The notes beneath the pieces were generated by a model. That model ran no database searches. It saw only the letters and a program-made list of their open reading frames with translations, and was not told the origin of the DNA. 64,000 bases of DNA, from NCBI RefSeq assembly GCF_024662235.1, contig NZ_CP096276.1, positions 4,216,001-4,280,000 on the forward strand, written 5' to 3'. A program made the position numbers and the translations under genes. Source of the stretch: Pimelobacter simplex (GTDB lineage Bacteria > Actinomycetota > Actinomycetes > Propionibacteriales > Nocardioidaceae). Position 1 is the first letter of the stretch. Every line of letters begins with the position of its first letter. Below, piece by piece: positions 24,805 to 33,436 of this stretch.

Positions 24805-27345
24805 TCACCGGAACCGGACGGCCTTGACCTTCCCGGCGGCGCCGAAGCGGACGACGACCTTGACCTTCGCCTTCTGCTTGGACTTGGCGCAGAAGACGAA
24901 CTTCGTGCCGAGGCGCTCGTACGGCTGACCGACGCGCGCCATCACATCACGCGTGCTCATCCGGGTGCGCACCATCCGCTTCGCGAGACGCTGCGCCTTG
25001 GCCTTGGACATCCGCAGCGCGGGGTTGCGGCACGAGTCGGCGCGGACGCCGTAGGTGCGCTCCCACATCTGCAGGTAGGCCTCGGCACCGCGCGCCATGT
25101 CGTCGACGATCTTGGCGCCGTCGCCGCGGCGCTGGGCGTCGGCGACCTTGCGCAGGTCCTCGACCCAGTCGGGATAGAGGCCGTACTGCGCGACGCCGTC
25201 GGTGTTGATGTCCCAGGTGCGCTGACCGGCCTTCTGCTTGTCGATCCGGACGCCGCCCAGACCGGTGAAGGGGTACTTCACCGGGTTGGGCACGTCCTTG
25301 CCGCGCGGGTTGCCCTGGGCGCCGAGGCCGTTGATGTCGGCACCGAACCCGAAGCCGAAGTAGTAGCGCGAGTCGGCCCAGCCCAGGTGCCGGCGCCACT
25401 TGGCGACGAACCCGGTCGAGTCCCCGGCGTACGGCGTGATGAAGCCGCCCGCCTTGTAGATCCGCGGGTACGTGTCCGGCGTCGACCAGGAGTGGCTGGA
25501 GATCACACCGGGGTAGCGCAGGTCCTCGATGACGTCCATCGACGCGGCGCGGGCCTTGACCGAGAGGTGGTCGGGGTCGAAGACCATCTTGCGCCGGGCC
25601 ATCCCCTCGATCGTGTGCACGCCGAGCTCGGTCAGGCCGCGCTTGTTGCAGTGCGCGGGCTGCGGGTACAGCGGCAGCGCGGGCAGGATGCCGAGCACCT
25701 TGCCGAGCGCCCCGAAGAGCGCGTCCTGCTGGCCGGCGGTGATGTCGGGGATGGTGATCTGGGCGTTGTCCGCGGACTCGCCGTCGGCGGGATCGCAGTG
25801 CTCCATCGCCCAGAACGAGCCGGTCTCGAGGAAGTTGGCGGCGTTGACGAGCGGCCCGATCGCGCCCGCGTCACCGGCGACGCCGGCCAGGGCGTTGTCG
25901 AACTTGTTGACCAGCTCCATCTGCCGGACGCCGAGCCGCTGCATCTCGTCGAGGTTGGCGTCGATCTCGCCCGGCGTGCAGGCCGGCTGGTCGCGCCCGA
26001 GCACCTTCTTGTAGGTGCAGCCGAACGGGATCGAGGTCTCGATGCCCATGATCACGGCCATCTTGCCGCCGTTGATCACGCGCCGGGCCTCGAAGGGGTC
26101 CTTCACGATCCGGTAGAAGCCCTTGCCGGGGCCGCCGAACTGGGCGTCGATATAGCTCTGCATCTTCACCATGTCCGCGGCCTGGAGCCGGATGGACGTC
26201 ATGTCGTCGCAGGAGTTCCGCTTGAGCGGGTAGAGCTGGCAGAGCTTGTTGTTCTCGACGAGCAGGTTGACGAACAGCCGCTGGCCGCCGCGCCAGGCCC
26301 GCTCGAGCCAGCGGTAGTAGGTGCCCTCGTGGGTCAGCGACTCCGGCGCCGGCCAGTCCTTGAAGGTCGGCCAGCCGACCGGGTCGTGCGAGGCCTTGCC
26401 GGAGAGCACCGACTCGAGCAGCGCGCCCTTGCCGCCGGTGATCTTGTGGTCGGCGCAGTCGTCGAGCGCGTACGGCGCGCCGTACTCGTGCCAGGGCCGG
26501 CCGCAGTGCACCTTGCCGCCGAGGAACTCGAAGGCCATGCCGTGGGTGTGCGCGTCGACGAACCCGCGCACCTCCTGGTACGACGTCACGCCCGCGAACG
26601 GGTCGCCCGTCACGTCGATCCCCGCCTCCGGGTACGCCGGGCAGCTGCGCGCCAGCGCCAGCCGGAACGGCGTGCCGGTGGTCCCCGAGCCGAGCGCGCC
26701 GCCGGCCTGGGCGACGAGCCCCCGGGCGCCGATCGCGAGCACGAAGCCGCGCGCGGTCTTGGTGACGGTCCAGTCGGCCTGGGCGCTCGGCTTGGCCGCG
26801 ACCGCGACGGAGCCGTTGCGCTGGAGCGTGAGCTCGCCCTGCGGGGTGTGCAGCAGGTAGCCGCCGAGCCGGGTCGCCTTGAAGTAGTAGGTGCCGTAGC
26901 GGCCGGCCGGCGTGCTCAGCGTGTAGCAGCCGCCGGCCATCGCGTAGCGGTCGGCGGGCACGGCGGTGCGCGGCTGGTAGGCCCGGACCGTGGTCAGCCG
27001 CGGGTCGGGGAGGGCGCGCTGGGAGGCGACGTACTTCTCCGCCGAGCGGCGCTCGGCCGCGCTGGTCGGGTCGACCGCCTCGTCGCCGACGGCGAGGCCG
27101 CGGGAGACGTCGTTCTTGGTGGCCGGGTCGTTGTGGTCGTGCGGCGGCAGGAGCGCGTCGTCGTGCGGGACCCCGCGCTCCGACTTGGCCTGCTCGTTGG
27201 CCATCGCCAGGGTCACCGCCCCGCCACCGGCTCCGCTCGTCGGGATCGCGAGGGCGACCCCCACGACCGCCAGCGCCACCAGCGCGGCGAGCCCGACCCG
27301 GCGGGCCCCGCCCGCCTGCTCCTGCGTCACGACGTCCTCAGCCAC
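24805..27345 (-). CDS. Large exported amidohydrolase/membrane-dipeptidase-like metal hydrolase
   Basis: 846 residues. One N-terminal membrane span or uncleaved signal at about 15-36 (VGLAALVALAVVGVALAIPTSGAG). A beta-rich region with a ricin-like or fascin-like look (GRYGTYYFKATRLGGYLLHTPQGELTLQRN) comes before the barrel. The barrel carries VDAHTHGMAFEFLGG, VIMGIETSIPFGC, MELVNKFDNALAG, FDPDHLSVKARA and VISSHSWS, resembling the metal ligands of amidohydrolases or M19 dipeptidases (H-x-H, E, H, H). The C-terminal ~40 residues are strongly basic. I recall such proteins under the label 'coagulation factor 5/8 type-like' in actinobacteria; true substrate unknown. It is alone on its strand and is followed upstream by the MITE/IS481 insertions, which may have displaced its original promoter neighbourhood. 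Confidence 0.7.
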   Translation of the reverse strand: MAEDVVTQEQAGGARRVGLAALVALAVVGVALAIPTSGAGGGAVTLAMANEQAKSERGVPHDDALLPPHDHNDPATKNDVSRGLAVGDEAVDPTSAAERRSAEKYVASQRALPDPRLTTVRAYQPRTAVPADRYAMAGGCYTLSTPAGRYGTYYFKATRLGGYLLHTPQGELTLQRNGSVAVAAKPSAQADWTVTKTARGFVLAIGARGLVAQAGGALGSGTTGTPFRLALARSCPAYPEAGIDVTGDPFAGVTSYQEVRGFVDAHTHGMAFEFLGGKVHCGRPWHEYGAPYALDDCADHKITGGKGALLESVLSGKASHDPVGWPTFKDWPAPESLTHEGTYYRWLERAWRGGQRLFVNLLVENNKLCQLYPLKRNSCDDMTSIRLQAADMVKMQSYIDAQFGGPGKGFYRIVKDPFEARRVINGGKMAVIMGIETSIPFGCTYKKVLGRDQPACTPGEIDANLDEMQRLGVRQMELVNKFDNALAGVAGDAGAIGPLVNAANFLETGSFWAMEHCDPADGESADNAQITIPDITAGQQDALFGALGKVLGILPALPLYPQPAHCNKRGLTELGVHTIEGMARRKMVFDPDHLSVKARAASMDVIEDLRYPGVISSHSWSTPDTYPRIYKAGGFITPYAGDSTGFVAKWRRHLGWADSRYYFGFGFGADINGLGAQGNPRGKDVPNPVKYPFTGLGGVRIDKQKAGQRTWDINTDGVAQYGLYPDWVEDLRKVADAQRRGDGAKIVDDMARGAEAYLQMWERTYGVRADSCRNPALRMSKAKAQRLAKRMVRTRMSTRDVMARVGQPYERLGTKFVFCAKSKQKAKVKVVVRFGAAGKVKAVRFR

Positions 27346-27455
27346 AGCCTTACCTCCCTGTCCCCGGGCGCACCGGAGTGACCCCGATCACTCCTCAACG
27401 AGGGGGACGGGTCCAGGTCACGCAAAACGTGACACTGATTCAGGTTGTCGCCTAG

Positions 27456-27613
27456 GGCGTGTCTCCCAAGTCCGCGCCGTCGCGAGCGGTGTTTGCGGCC
27501 GATCTGGCAAGGCGGAGCAGTGAAGGCGGGCCGGAGGCCCGTCGAGTCTGCGACAACGCCGCCAGATCGAGTCGCAAACACCGCGCAGCAGGCGGGGACT
27601 TGGGAGACACGCC
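27456..27613. mobile_element. MITE-like element, 158 bp, flanked by CTAG
   Basis: The ends form long terminal inverted repeats: GGCGTGTCTCCCAAGTCC at the left and its exact complement at the right. A second paired block (CGGTGTTTGCG...CGATCTGGC on both arms) extends the similarity to about 55 bp per arm. Both ends are bounded by CTAG (27452-27455 and 27614-27617), a plausible 4-bp target duplication of an IS5-type transposase. There is no coding capacity. The right CTAG is also the insertion target of the adjacent IS481 element. The 106 bp between the hydrolase start and the left CTAG hold no other feature I can recognise. Confidence 0.75.
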
Positions 27614-27663
27614 CTAGCTGTACCCGGCCAGGACGTTGGTAGCGGCGAGCCTGGTTGAACGAA

Positions 27664-27722
27664 CGAGAACCTCCGAATGGGATGTGGCTTGTCTAAGGCC
27701 CACTCCAACCCGGAGGTTCTCG
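27664..27722 (+). promoter_or_regulatory. Long stem-loop covering the transposase start region
   Basis: CGAGAACCTCCG (27664-27675) and CGGAGGTTCTCG (27711-27722) form a perfect 12-bp stem with a 35-nt loop. The 3' arm ends on the first base of the GTG start. It would hide the translation start in read-through RNA, a known way for IS elements to avoid activation by outside transcription. Confidence 0.65.
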
Positions 27723-28687
27723 TGTCCCACGGTAGTGCCCGGCTGACCGTTCACGGTCGGCGCCTGATCGTCCAACGCCACCAAGCAGGCTGGAAACAAG
27801 CCCACATCGCTGCGGCGATGGGCGTGTCCCGCAAGTGCGTGAAGACCTGGATCGACCGCTACACCGCCGAAGGCGAAGACGGCCTGGCCACCCGCTCCTC
27901 ACGCCCCCACTCGATGCCCACCAAGACCAGCAACGAGGTCGAGCAGAAGGTTCTCACCGCGCGTGCCGAGCATCGCGACGGACCCGATGTCCTCGGAGCG
28001 AAGGTCGGCGTTCCTGCCCGCACAGTGTCGCGGATCCTGCGCCGCCACCACGTGCCCTACCTTCGCGAGCTGGATCCGATCACCGGCGAGGTGATCCGAT
28101 CCTCGAAGCAGACCGCGACCCGCTACGAGCGAGAGCGGCCTGGCGAGCTGGTCCACATGGATGTCAAGAAGCTCGGCAAGATCCCCGCCGGCGGCGGCTG
28201 GAAGGCTCACGGCCGCGGAGCCGGGTCGATCATGCGCGATCGCAACACCAAGGTCGGGTTCGACTTCGTTCACTCACTCGTCGACGACCACTCCCGCCTG
28301 GCCTACAGCGAGGTGCTGCCTGACGAGAAGGGCCCGACCTGCGCCGCGTTCCTCGAGCGCGCGATCGACTACTTCGCAGCCCATGGCATCACCCGGATCG
28401 AGCGTCTGATGACAGACAACGCCTGGGCCTACCGATGGTCGCTACGTGCCGTATGCGCCGAGCACGACATCAAGCAGAGGTTCATCAAGCCGCACTGTCC
28501 CTGGCAGAACGGGAAGGTGGAGCGCCTCAACCGGACCCTGACCACCGAGTGGGCCTACCGTCGCGCCTTCGCCAGCAACGACGAGCGAGTAGCCGCCCTT
28601 GCGCCCTGGCTCGAGCACTACAACACTGAACGCCGCCACAGCGCACTCGGAGGTAAGCCGCCGATCAGCCGGCTGCTACCAACCTGA
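27722..28687 (+). CDS. IS481 family transposase
   Basis: 321 residues from the GTG at 27722 (VSHGSARLTVHGRRLIVQRHQAG). An ATG 45 bp upstream in the same frame lies in the loop of the start hairpin and is less likely. N-terminal HTH (WKQAHIAAAMGVSRKCVKTWIDRYTAEGEDGLATRSSRPH), then the rve-type DDE domain: VHMDVKKLGKI (first Asp), FVHSLVDDHSRLAYSEVLPDE, RLMTDNAWAY (second Asp) and PWQNGKVERLNRTL (Glu), ending EHYNTERRHSALGGKPPISRL. All three catalytic acids are present and there is no frameshift. Confidence 0.96.
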   Translation: MSHGSARLTVHGRRLIVQRHQAGWKQAHIAAAMGVSRKCVKTWIDRYTAEGEDGLATRSSRPHSMPTKTSNEVEQKVLTARAEHRDGPDVLGAKVGVPARTVSRILRRHHVPYLRELDPITGEVIRSSKQTATRYERERPGELVHMDVKKLGKIPAGGGWKAHGRGAGSIMRDRNTKVGFDFVHSLVDDHSRLAYSEVLPDEKGPTCAAFLERAIDYFAAHGITRIERLMTDNAWAYRWSLRAVCAEHDIKQRFIKPHCPWQNGKVERLNRTLTTEWAYRRAFASNDERVAALAPWLEHYNTERRHSALGGKPPISRLLPT

Positions 28688-28700
28688 TGGCCGGGTACAC

Positions 28701-30221
28701 CTAGCGGGCGTGGCGCAGGGTCCGTGCCGCCAGCAGCACGGCCACCCCGCTGAGGACGACACCGAGGAGCGAGGTCGTCGCGACGCCCGACCCGAAGGCG
28801 TGGTGCGCCGAGGCGAGCAGGGCCTCGGCGGTCCGGGCCGGCAGCTCGGTCGCGACCTGGGTGGCGCCGGCGAGGGTGTCGCGGGCGGTCGCCGCCTGGG
28901 CCGCGGTGAGCCCGTCGGGGAGCACCACCCGGTCGGAGTAGGCGTTGGTCAGGATCGTGCCGAGGATCGCGGTGCCGAGCACGGTCCCGACCTCGTAGGC
29001 GGTCTCGGAGATCGCCGAGGCCGCCCCGGCCCGGGCCTCGGGCACCGCCGAGACGATGAGGTCGTTCGACACGGTCTCGGCCGCGCCGACCCCGGCGGCC
29101 AGCAGCGCGAAGGAGACCATGATCGTGGTGACGCCGACCGTCCCGTCACCGAGCGCGATGGTGGCGTAGCCGGCGCCCGAGGCCAGCAGCGCCCCGCACA
29201 CGACCACCACCGGCCGCACCCGCTGGACGATCGGTACGACGCTCAGCCCGGCCACGATCATCGCGAGCACGCCCGGCAGCAGCGCGAGCCCGGCGTCCAT
29301 CGGCGCGTAGCCGTGGACGAGCTGGAGCTGCTGGGAGACGAAGAACAGGAACCCGATCAGCGAGAACACCGACAGCAGGTTGACCAGCACCGCGCCGCTG
29401 AACGCGCCCGTCGCGAACAGCCGCACGTCGATCATCGGGTGCGCGAGCCGCAGCTGGCGGCGCACGAAGACCACGATCACCACCAGGCCCACCGCGAGCG
29501 CGGCGAGGCCGAGCCCCAGCGCACCGCCCTTGGCGGCGGTCTTGATGCCGAAGACGAGGGCGAGCATCGCGACCAGCACCAGCACCGCCGACCACGGGTC
29601 GAGCGGGTGCCCGTCGGGGTCGCGCGACTCGGGCAGCAGCAAGGGCGCCAGCACCAGGAACAGCACGAGCACCGGCACCGCCATCAGGAACACCGAGCCC
29701 CACCAGAAGTGCGCGAGCAGGAAGCCGCCGACGATCGGGCCGAGCGCGGAGCCGGAGGCGAAGCCCGCCGCCCAGATCGCGATCGCCGTACGACGCTGCG
29801 CCCGGTCGGTGAAGATGCTGCGCAGGAGCGAGAGCGTCGAGGGCATCAGCATCGCGCCGAAGACCCCCAGCCCGGCCCGCGCCGCGACCAGCGCCTCGCC
29901 GGTCGGCGCGAACGCGGCGGCGACCGACACCAGGGCGAAGCCGACGCTGCCGATGAAGAGCATCCGGCGCCGTCCGTAGCGGTCGGCGAGCGCACCCATC
30001 GGCACCAGCAGGCCGGCGAGGACCAGCGGGTAGATGTCGACCATCCACAGCACCTGGGTCGCCCCGGGCGCGAGGGAGAGCGAGATCTGCGGCAGCGCGA
30101 ACGCCAGCACCGTGTTGTCGACCGACACCAGCAGCACCGGCAGCAGGAGGACGCCGAGGGCCGCCCACCGCCGCGTCTCGCTTGGTTCCGCGGTCCGCCG
30201 ACCGCCCCGTTCTGAGCTCAT
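28701..30221 (-). CDS. MFS drug-export type transporter, DHA2 family (14 TM)
   Basis: 506 residues from the ATG at 30221. Fourteen hydrophobic spans are apparent. Motif C-like and D1-like strings of the DHA2 family are present: SVDNTVLAFALPQISLSL in TM1, WMVDIYPLVLAGLLVPMGALADRYGRRRMLFIG (motif A) and ALGPIVGGFLL (motif C, antiporter signature). It likely exports drugs or amphiphiles using the proton gradient. The TAG stop lies inside the IS481 target duplication CCTAGC, so the insertion leaves the full protein intact but replaces everything downstream of it. No dedicated regulator is adjacent. Confidence 0.92.
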   Translation of the reverse strand: MSSERGGRRTAEPSETRRWAALGVLLLPVLLVSVDNTVLAFALPQISLSLAPGATQVLWMVDIYPLVLAGLLVPMGALADRYGRRRMLFIGSVGFALVSVAAAFAPTGEALVAARAGLGVFGAMLMPSTLSLLRSIFTDRAQRRTAIAIWAAGFASGSALGPIVGGFLLAHFWWGSVFLMAVPVLVLFLVLAPLLLPESRDPDGHPLDPWSAVLVLVAMLALVFGIKTAAKGGALGLGLAALAVGLVVIVVFVRRQLRLAHPMIDVRLFATGAFSGAVLVNLLSVFSLIGFLFFVSQQLQLVHGYAPMDAGLALLPGVLAMIVAGLSVVPIVQRVRPVVVVCGALLASGAGYATIALGDGTVGVTTIMVSFALLAAGVGAAETVSNDLIVSAVPEARAGAASAISETAYEVGTVLGTAILGTILTNAYSDRVVLPDGLTAAQAATARDTLAGATQVATELPARTAEALLASAHHAFGSGVATTSLLGVVLSGVAVLLAARTLRHAR

Positions 30222-30336
30222 GACCCCCCAACGCCCCGTCCGCCGCTCCGGCTGCCGGGAGGTGCCGACCGGTGCGCAAAACGTCGATTGCCCGCCGGGC
30301 CGGTTCGGTCTGGGCGTCGTCGGGAAGGATGAGCCC

Positions 30337-31830
30337 ATGCCCGTGACTCCTCGCCGCGCACTCGCCACCCTCGTGACCCTGGCGCTCGGCCTGGCCCTGG
30401 CCGCCTGCGGCGAGGACGCGGCCGGCACCCGGGCCGACCCGATGTCCTCCGGCTCCGGCGCCGGCGTCCCCGGCCCCACCGGCGAGCCGACCCGGGTCAC
30501 CGACCGCGGCGACCTGTCGGTGGCCCGCAGCGAGACCCGCGAGGACTCGGTCTACCCCGAGGTCGGCGACCCGCTCGTCGACGCGCTGCACTACGCCCTC
30601 GACCTGACCTGGGACCCGAAGCAGGACCGGCTGAGCGCGAAGCAGAAGCTCACCTTCCGCGCCACCACCGACGCCGCACAGATCCCGCTCGCGCTGAGCG
30701 ATGCCCTCGAGGTCTCGGCGCTGACCGTCGACGGCGAGAAGGCCGCGTTCACCGGCGCCGACGACCGGCTCACCATCGACCACCCCGTCACCGCCGACCA
30801 GCAGTACGTCGTCGAGCTGGCCTACGCCGGCACCCCGGTCCCCGCCGACGCCCCCAGCACCCGCTCGGACTTCCGCCAGGGCCTGGGCTGGAATATCACC
30901 GACGACCACGAGACCTGGACCATGCAGGAGCCCTACGGTGCCTTCACCTGGTACGCCGTCAACGACCAGCCCGCCGACAAGGCGCTCTACGACTTCACCC
31001 TGACCGTGCCCGAGCCGTGGTCCGGCGTGGCCAACGGCGTGCTCACCGACACGACCACGCGCAAGGGCATGGTCACCGACGTCTGGCACCTCGCGGAGCC
31101 CGCGTCGTCGTACCTGGTGACGGTGGCGTTCGGGCACTACCAGCGCACCGACCTCAAGTCCGCGAGTGGCGTCCCGGTCCAGGTGTGGGCGCCGGCCGAC
31201 GGCGAGGCCCTGCCCGGCGGCACCGGCACCGCGCCCGACGCGATCGACTGGCTGGAGAAGACCCTCGGCCCCTACCCGTTCGAGAGTTTCGGGATCGTCG
31301 TGGTCGACAACGAGAGCGGCATGGAGACCCAGACCATGGTCACGCTCGGCAACACCGAGTACAGCCTCTCCCCCGCGGTCGTCGTGCACGAGGCCGCCCA
31401 CCACTGGTACGGCGACACGGTCTCGCCCGCGGACTGGTCCGACGTGTGGATGAACGAGGGCATGGCGATGTACCTCCAGGGCATGTGGGAGGCCGAGCAG
31501 GAGGGCATCTCCATCGACCGCAAGATGGACGAGTGGGCCGGCTTCGAGGACGACCTGCGCGCGGGCGCCGGGCCGCCGGGCGACTACGACCCGCAGCAGT
31601 TCGGCGACGGCAACATCTACTACGGCCCCGCCGTGATGTGGCAGGAGCTGCGCAAGAAGATCGGCGACGAACGGTTCTTCGCGCTGCTGAAGGACTGGCC
31701 CGCGAGCCGTGAGAACCGCTCGACCGACCGCGCCGACTACCTGGCCTGGATCGAGAAGGAGACCGGCGAGGACCTCGGCGCCTTCTTCGACGCCTGGCTG
31801 CTCGACAAGCAGTCCCCGCCCCGGGCCTGA
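30337..31830 (+). CDS. M1 family metallopeptidase, lipoprotein
   Basis: 497 residues from the ATG at 30337. Residues 1-24 form a lipoprotein signal ending LALAAC-G, so the protein is likely anchored outside the membrane by Cys24. Zinc site: HEAAHHW with His351, Glu352 and His355, and the third ligand Glu374 in WMNEGMAMY, giving the classical HExxH-18-E spacing. The exopeptidase GxMEN is altered (SGMETQT), so amino-terminal recognition may differ from typical aminopeptidase N. The beta-sandwich N-domain is present (LDLTWDPKQDRLSAKQKLTF). Shorter than full APN because the helical C-terminal domain is largely missing. A GC hairpin (31831-31847) follows the stop. Confidence 0.9.
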   Translation: MPVTPRRALATLVTLALGLALAACGEDAAGTRADPMSSGSGAGVPGPTGEPTRVTDRGDLSVARSETREDSVYPEVGDPLVDALHYALDLTWDPKQDRLSAKQKLTFRATTDAAQIPLALSDALEVSALTVDGEKAAFTGADDRLTIDHPVTADQQYVVELAYAGTPVPADAPSTRSDFRQGLGWNITDDHETWTMQEPYGAFTWYAVNDQPADKALYDFTLTVPEPWSGVANGVLTDTTTRKGMVTDVWHLAEPASSYLVTVAFGHYQRTDLKSASGVPVQVWAPADGEALPGGTGTAPDAIDWLEKTLGPYPFESFGIVVVDNESGMETQTMVTLGNTEYSLSPAVVVHEAAHHWYGDTVSPADWSDVWMNEGMAMYLQGMWEAEQEGISIDRKMDEWAGFEDDLRAGAGPPGDYDPQQFGDGNIYYGPAVMWQELRKKIGDERFFALLKDWPASRENRSTDRADYLAWIEKETGEDLGAFFDAWLLDKQSPPRA

Positions 31831-31864
31831 GCGGGCCGCGCGCCCGCGCACCCTTCCCAGGGAC

Positions 31865-31878
31865 TGAAACACGTTCTA
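31865..31878. promoter_or_regulatory. KstR-type operator TGAAACACGTTCTA
   Basis: TGAAACACGTTCTA matches TnnAACnnGTTnnA at every fixed position and lies 11 bp before the ATG of the exported beta-propeller-like protein. It shares AACACGTTCTA with the box at 2480. Confidence 0.7.
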
Positions 31879-31888
31879 CCCTCCCGGG

Positions 31889-33427
31889 ATGCGCCTTCGC
31901 TCCCTGGCGGCTGCTGCCGCTGCCGGCGTCCTCGCCCTGACCCTCGGCACCACCGGATCCCCCTCGGCCGCGGCCGGCGGTGACCCGGCCCTGCCCGGGC
32001 TCCCGGCGCTGCCGACGATCCCCGGGCTGCCGATCCCCCCGCTGCCCACCGACCTGCTGGTCCCCCGGTTCACCGGGGCGGCCGTCACGCCGCAGCCGCT
32101 GGCGGCGCCACCGGTCCCGCAGAACCCGTTCCTCGCGCCCAACGGGCGCAGCAGCATGCACAACGACGCCTACAGCACCGACGCGTACGCCGTCTCGGGG
32201 CCGACCGGGCGCGGGCTGACGATGCGCACGGCGTCGTACGGGATCCGGGAGTGCGCGACCATCGCGTTCGATTCCCGGGACCGGATCGTCGGCCTGTGCG
32301 GTGGACTCGAGGGCTTCACGCTCATGGTGATCGACCCGGTCACCCTGCGCGCGATCTCCCAGCTCCAGCTCTCCCAGCGGGACCTGACCTCGGGTGCGAA
32401 CCCGCTCACCGACATCTGCGGGGGCACGTACTTCTTCCTCGATGGCGACGACCGCGCCTTCGCGACCACGACCGACTCCGCGATCGCGGAGGTCAGCGTG
32501 ACCGCCGCGGGCGGGCTCGTGAAGGGCCGGCGGTGGCCGCTGGCGTCGTACCTGCCCGAGGGGGACTGCCTCGTCGCGACCGGCGTCGACTGGTCCGGGC
32601 GCCTGTGGTGGTTCAGCCAGCAGGGCACGGTCGGCACGCTCGACCGGGCCAGCGGCGCGGTGCGCACGCTGCGGCTGCCCGCCGGCGAAGGCATCTTCAA
32701 CTCGGTGTCGACCGACGAGACCGGCGGCGTCTACTTCGTCTCGACCCACCAGACCTACCGGCTCGACGCGGCCGCGGACGGCACGCCCGAGGTGACCTGG
32801 GCGATCCCCTATGACCGCGGCACCCGCAAGAAGCCGGGCATGCTCTCCCAGGGCTCGGGCACCTCGCCCACCCTCATCGGCGAGAAGTGGATCGCGATCG
32901 CCGACAACGCCGAGCCGCGCAGCCACGTGATCGTCTACGACCGGCGTACCGGCGTACCGGCCGGCCAGCGCGAGCACTGCTCGATCCCGGTGCTCGCCGA
33001 CGGCGCCAGCACCACCGAGAACAGCCTCGTCGCGGCGGGCGAGTCGGTGATCATCGAGAACAACTACGGCTACGCCGGCGTGCAGTCCACGCTGCTCGGC
33101 AAGTCCACGACGCCCGGCGTCTCGCGGGTGATGATCAAGGACGACGGCTGCCGCGTCGCCTGGACCAACCCCACCGTCGCGCCGACGTCGGTGCCGAAGG
33201 CCTCGCTCGGCAACGGGCTGGTCTACGTGTACTCCAAGCCGCCGGGCAACATCCTCGACGCCTGGTACGTCACTGCCATCGACATCCGCACGGGCGAGAC
33301 CCGCTGGAGCCGGCTGACCGGCACCGGGATCCAGTGGAACAACCACTACGCGTCGATCTACCTCGGCCCCGACGGGGCGCTGTACGTCGCGACGATCGTG
33401 GGGCTGATCCGGATCAAGGACTCCTGA
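31889..33427 (+). CDS. Exported beta-propeller-like protein under a KstR-type box
   Basis: 512 residues. Signal peptide 1-29 (MRLRSLAAAAAAGVLALTLGTTGSPSAAAG), then a Pro/Leu-rich stretch (PALPGLPALPTIPGLPIPPLPTDLLVPRF). From ~100 on come repeated beta-strand blocks ending in short WxxxxxG or DGxxYxxx turns (VDWSGRLWWFSQQGTVGTLDRASG, DETGGVYFVSTHQTYRLDAA, GPDGALYVATIVGLIRIKD), as in PQQ-like or SMP-30-like propellers. No Cys-rich or anchor motif. A KstR-type operator overlaps the promoter, so it may serve steroid or lipid uptake or sensing outside the cell. I know of no defined function for such proteins. Monocistronic and convergent with the RBBP9-like hydrolase. Confidence 0.75.
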   Translation: MRLRSLAAAAAAGVLALTLGTTGSPSAAAGGDPALPGLPALPTIPGLPIPPLPTDLLVPRFTGAAVTPQPLAAPPVPQNPFLAPNGRSSMHNDAYSTDAYAVSGPTGRGLTMRTASYGIRECATIAFDSRDRIVGLCGGLEGFTLMVIDPVTLRAISQLQLSQRDLTSGANPLTDICGGTYFFLDGDDRAFATTTDSAIAEVSVTAAGGLVKGRRWPLASYLPEGDCLVATGVDWSGRLWWFSQQGTVGTLDRASGAVRTLRLPAGEGIFNSVSTDETGGVYFVSTHQTYRLDAAADGTPEVTWAIPYDRGTRKKPGMLSQGSGTSPTLIGEKWIAIADNAEPRSHVIVYDRRTGVPAGQREHCSIPVLADGASTTENSLVAAGESVIIENNYGYAGVQSTLLGKSTTPGVSRVMIKDDGCRVAWTNPTVAPTSVPKASLGNGLVYVYSKPPGNILDAWYVTAIDIRTGETRWSRLTGTGIQWNNHYASIYLGPDGALYVATIVGLIRIKDS

Positions 33428-33436
33428 GCCGGCGGC

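Larger units (their letters stand above)
27619..28699 (+). mobile_element. Complete IS481-family insertion sequence (1081 bp)
   Basis: Terminal inverted repeats of 25 bp start TGTACCCGGCC at the left (27619-27643) and end GGCCGGGTACA at the right (28675-28699); 22 of 25 positions agree. A 6-bp direct duplication CCTAGC flanks it (27613-27618 and 28700-28705), exactly the NCTAGN target known for IS481. One transposase gene fills the element, with its stop inside the right repeat. It looks intact and recent. Confidence 0.95.
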
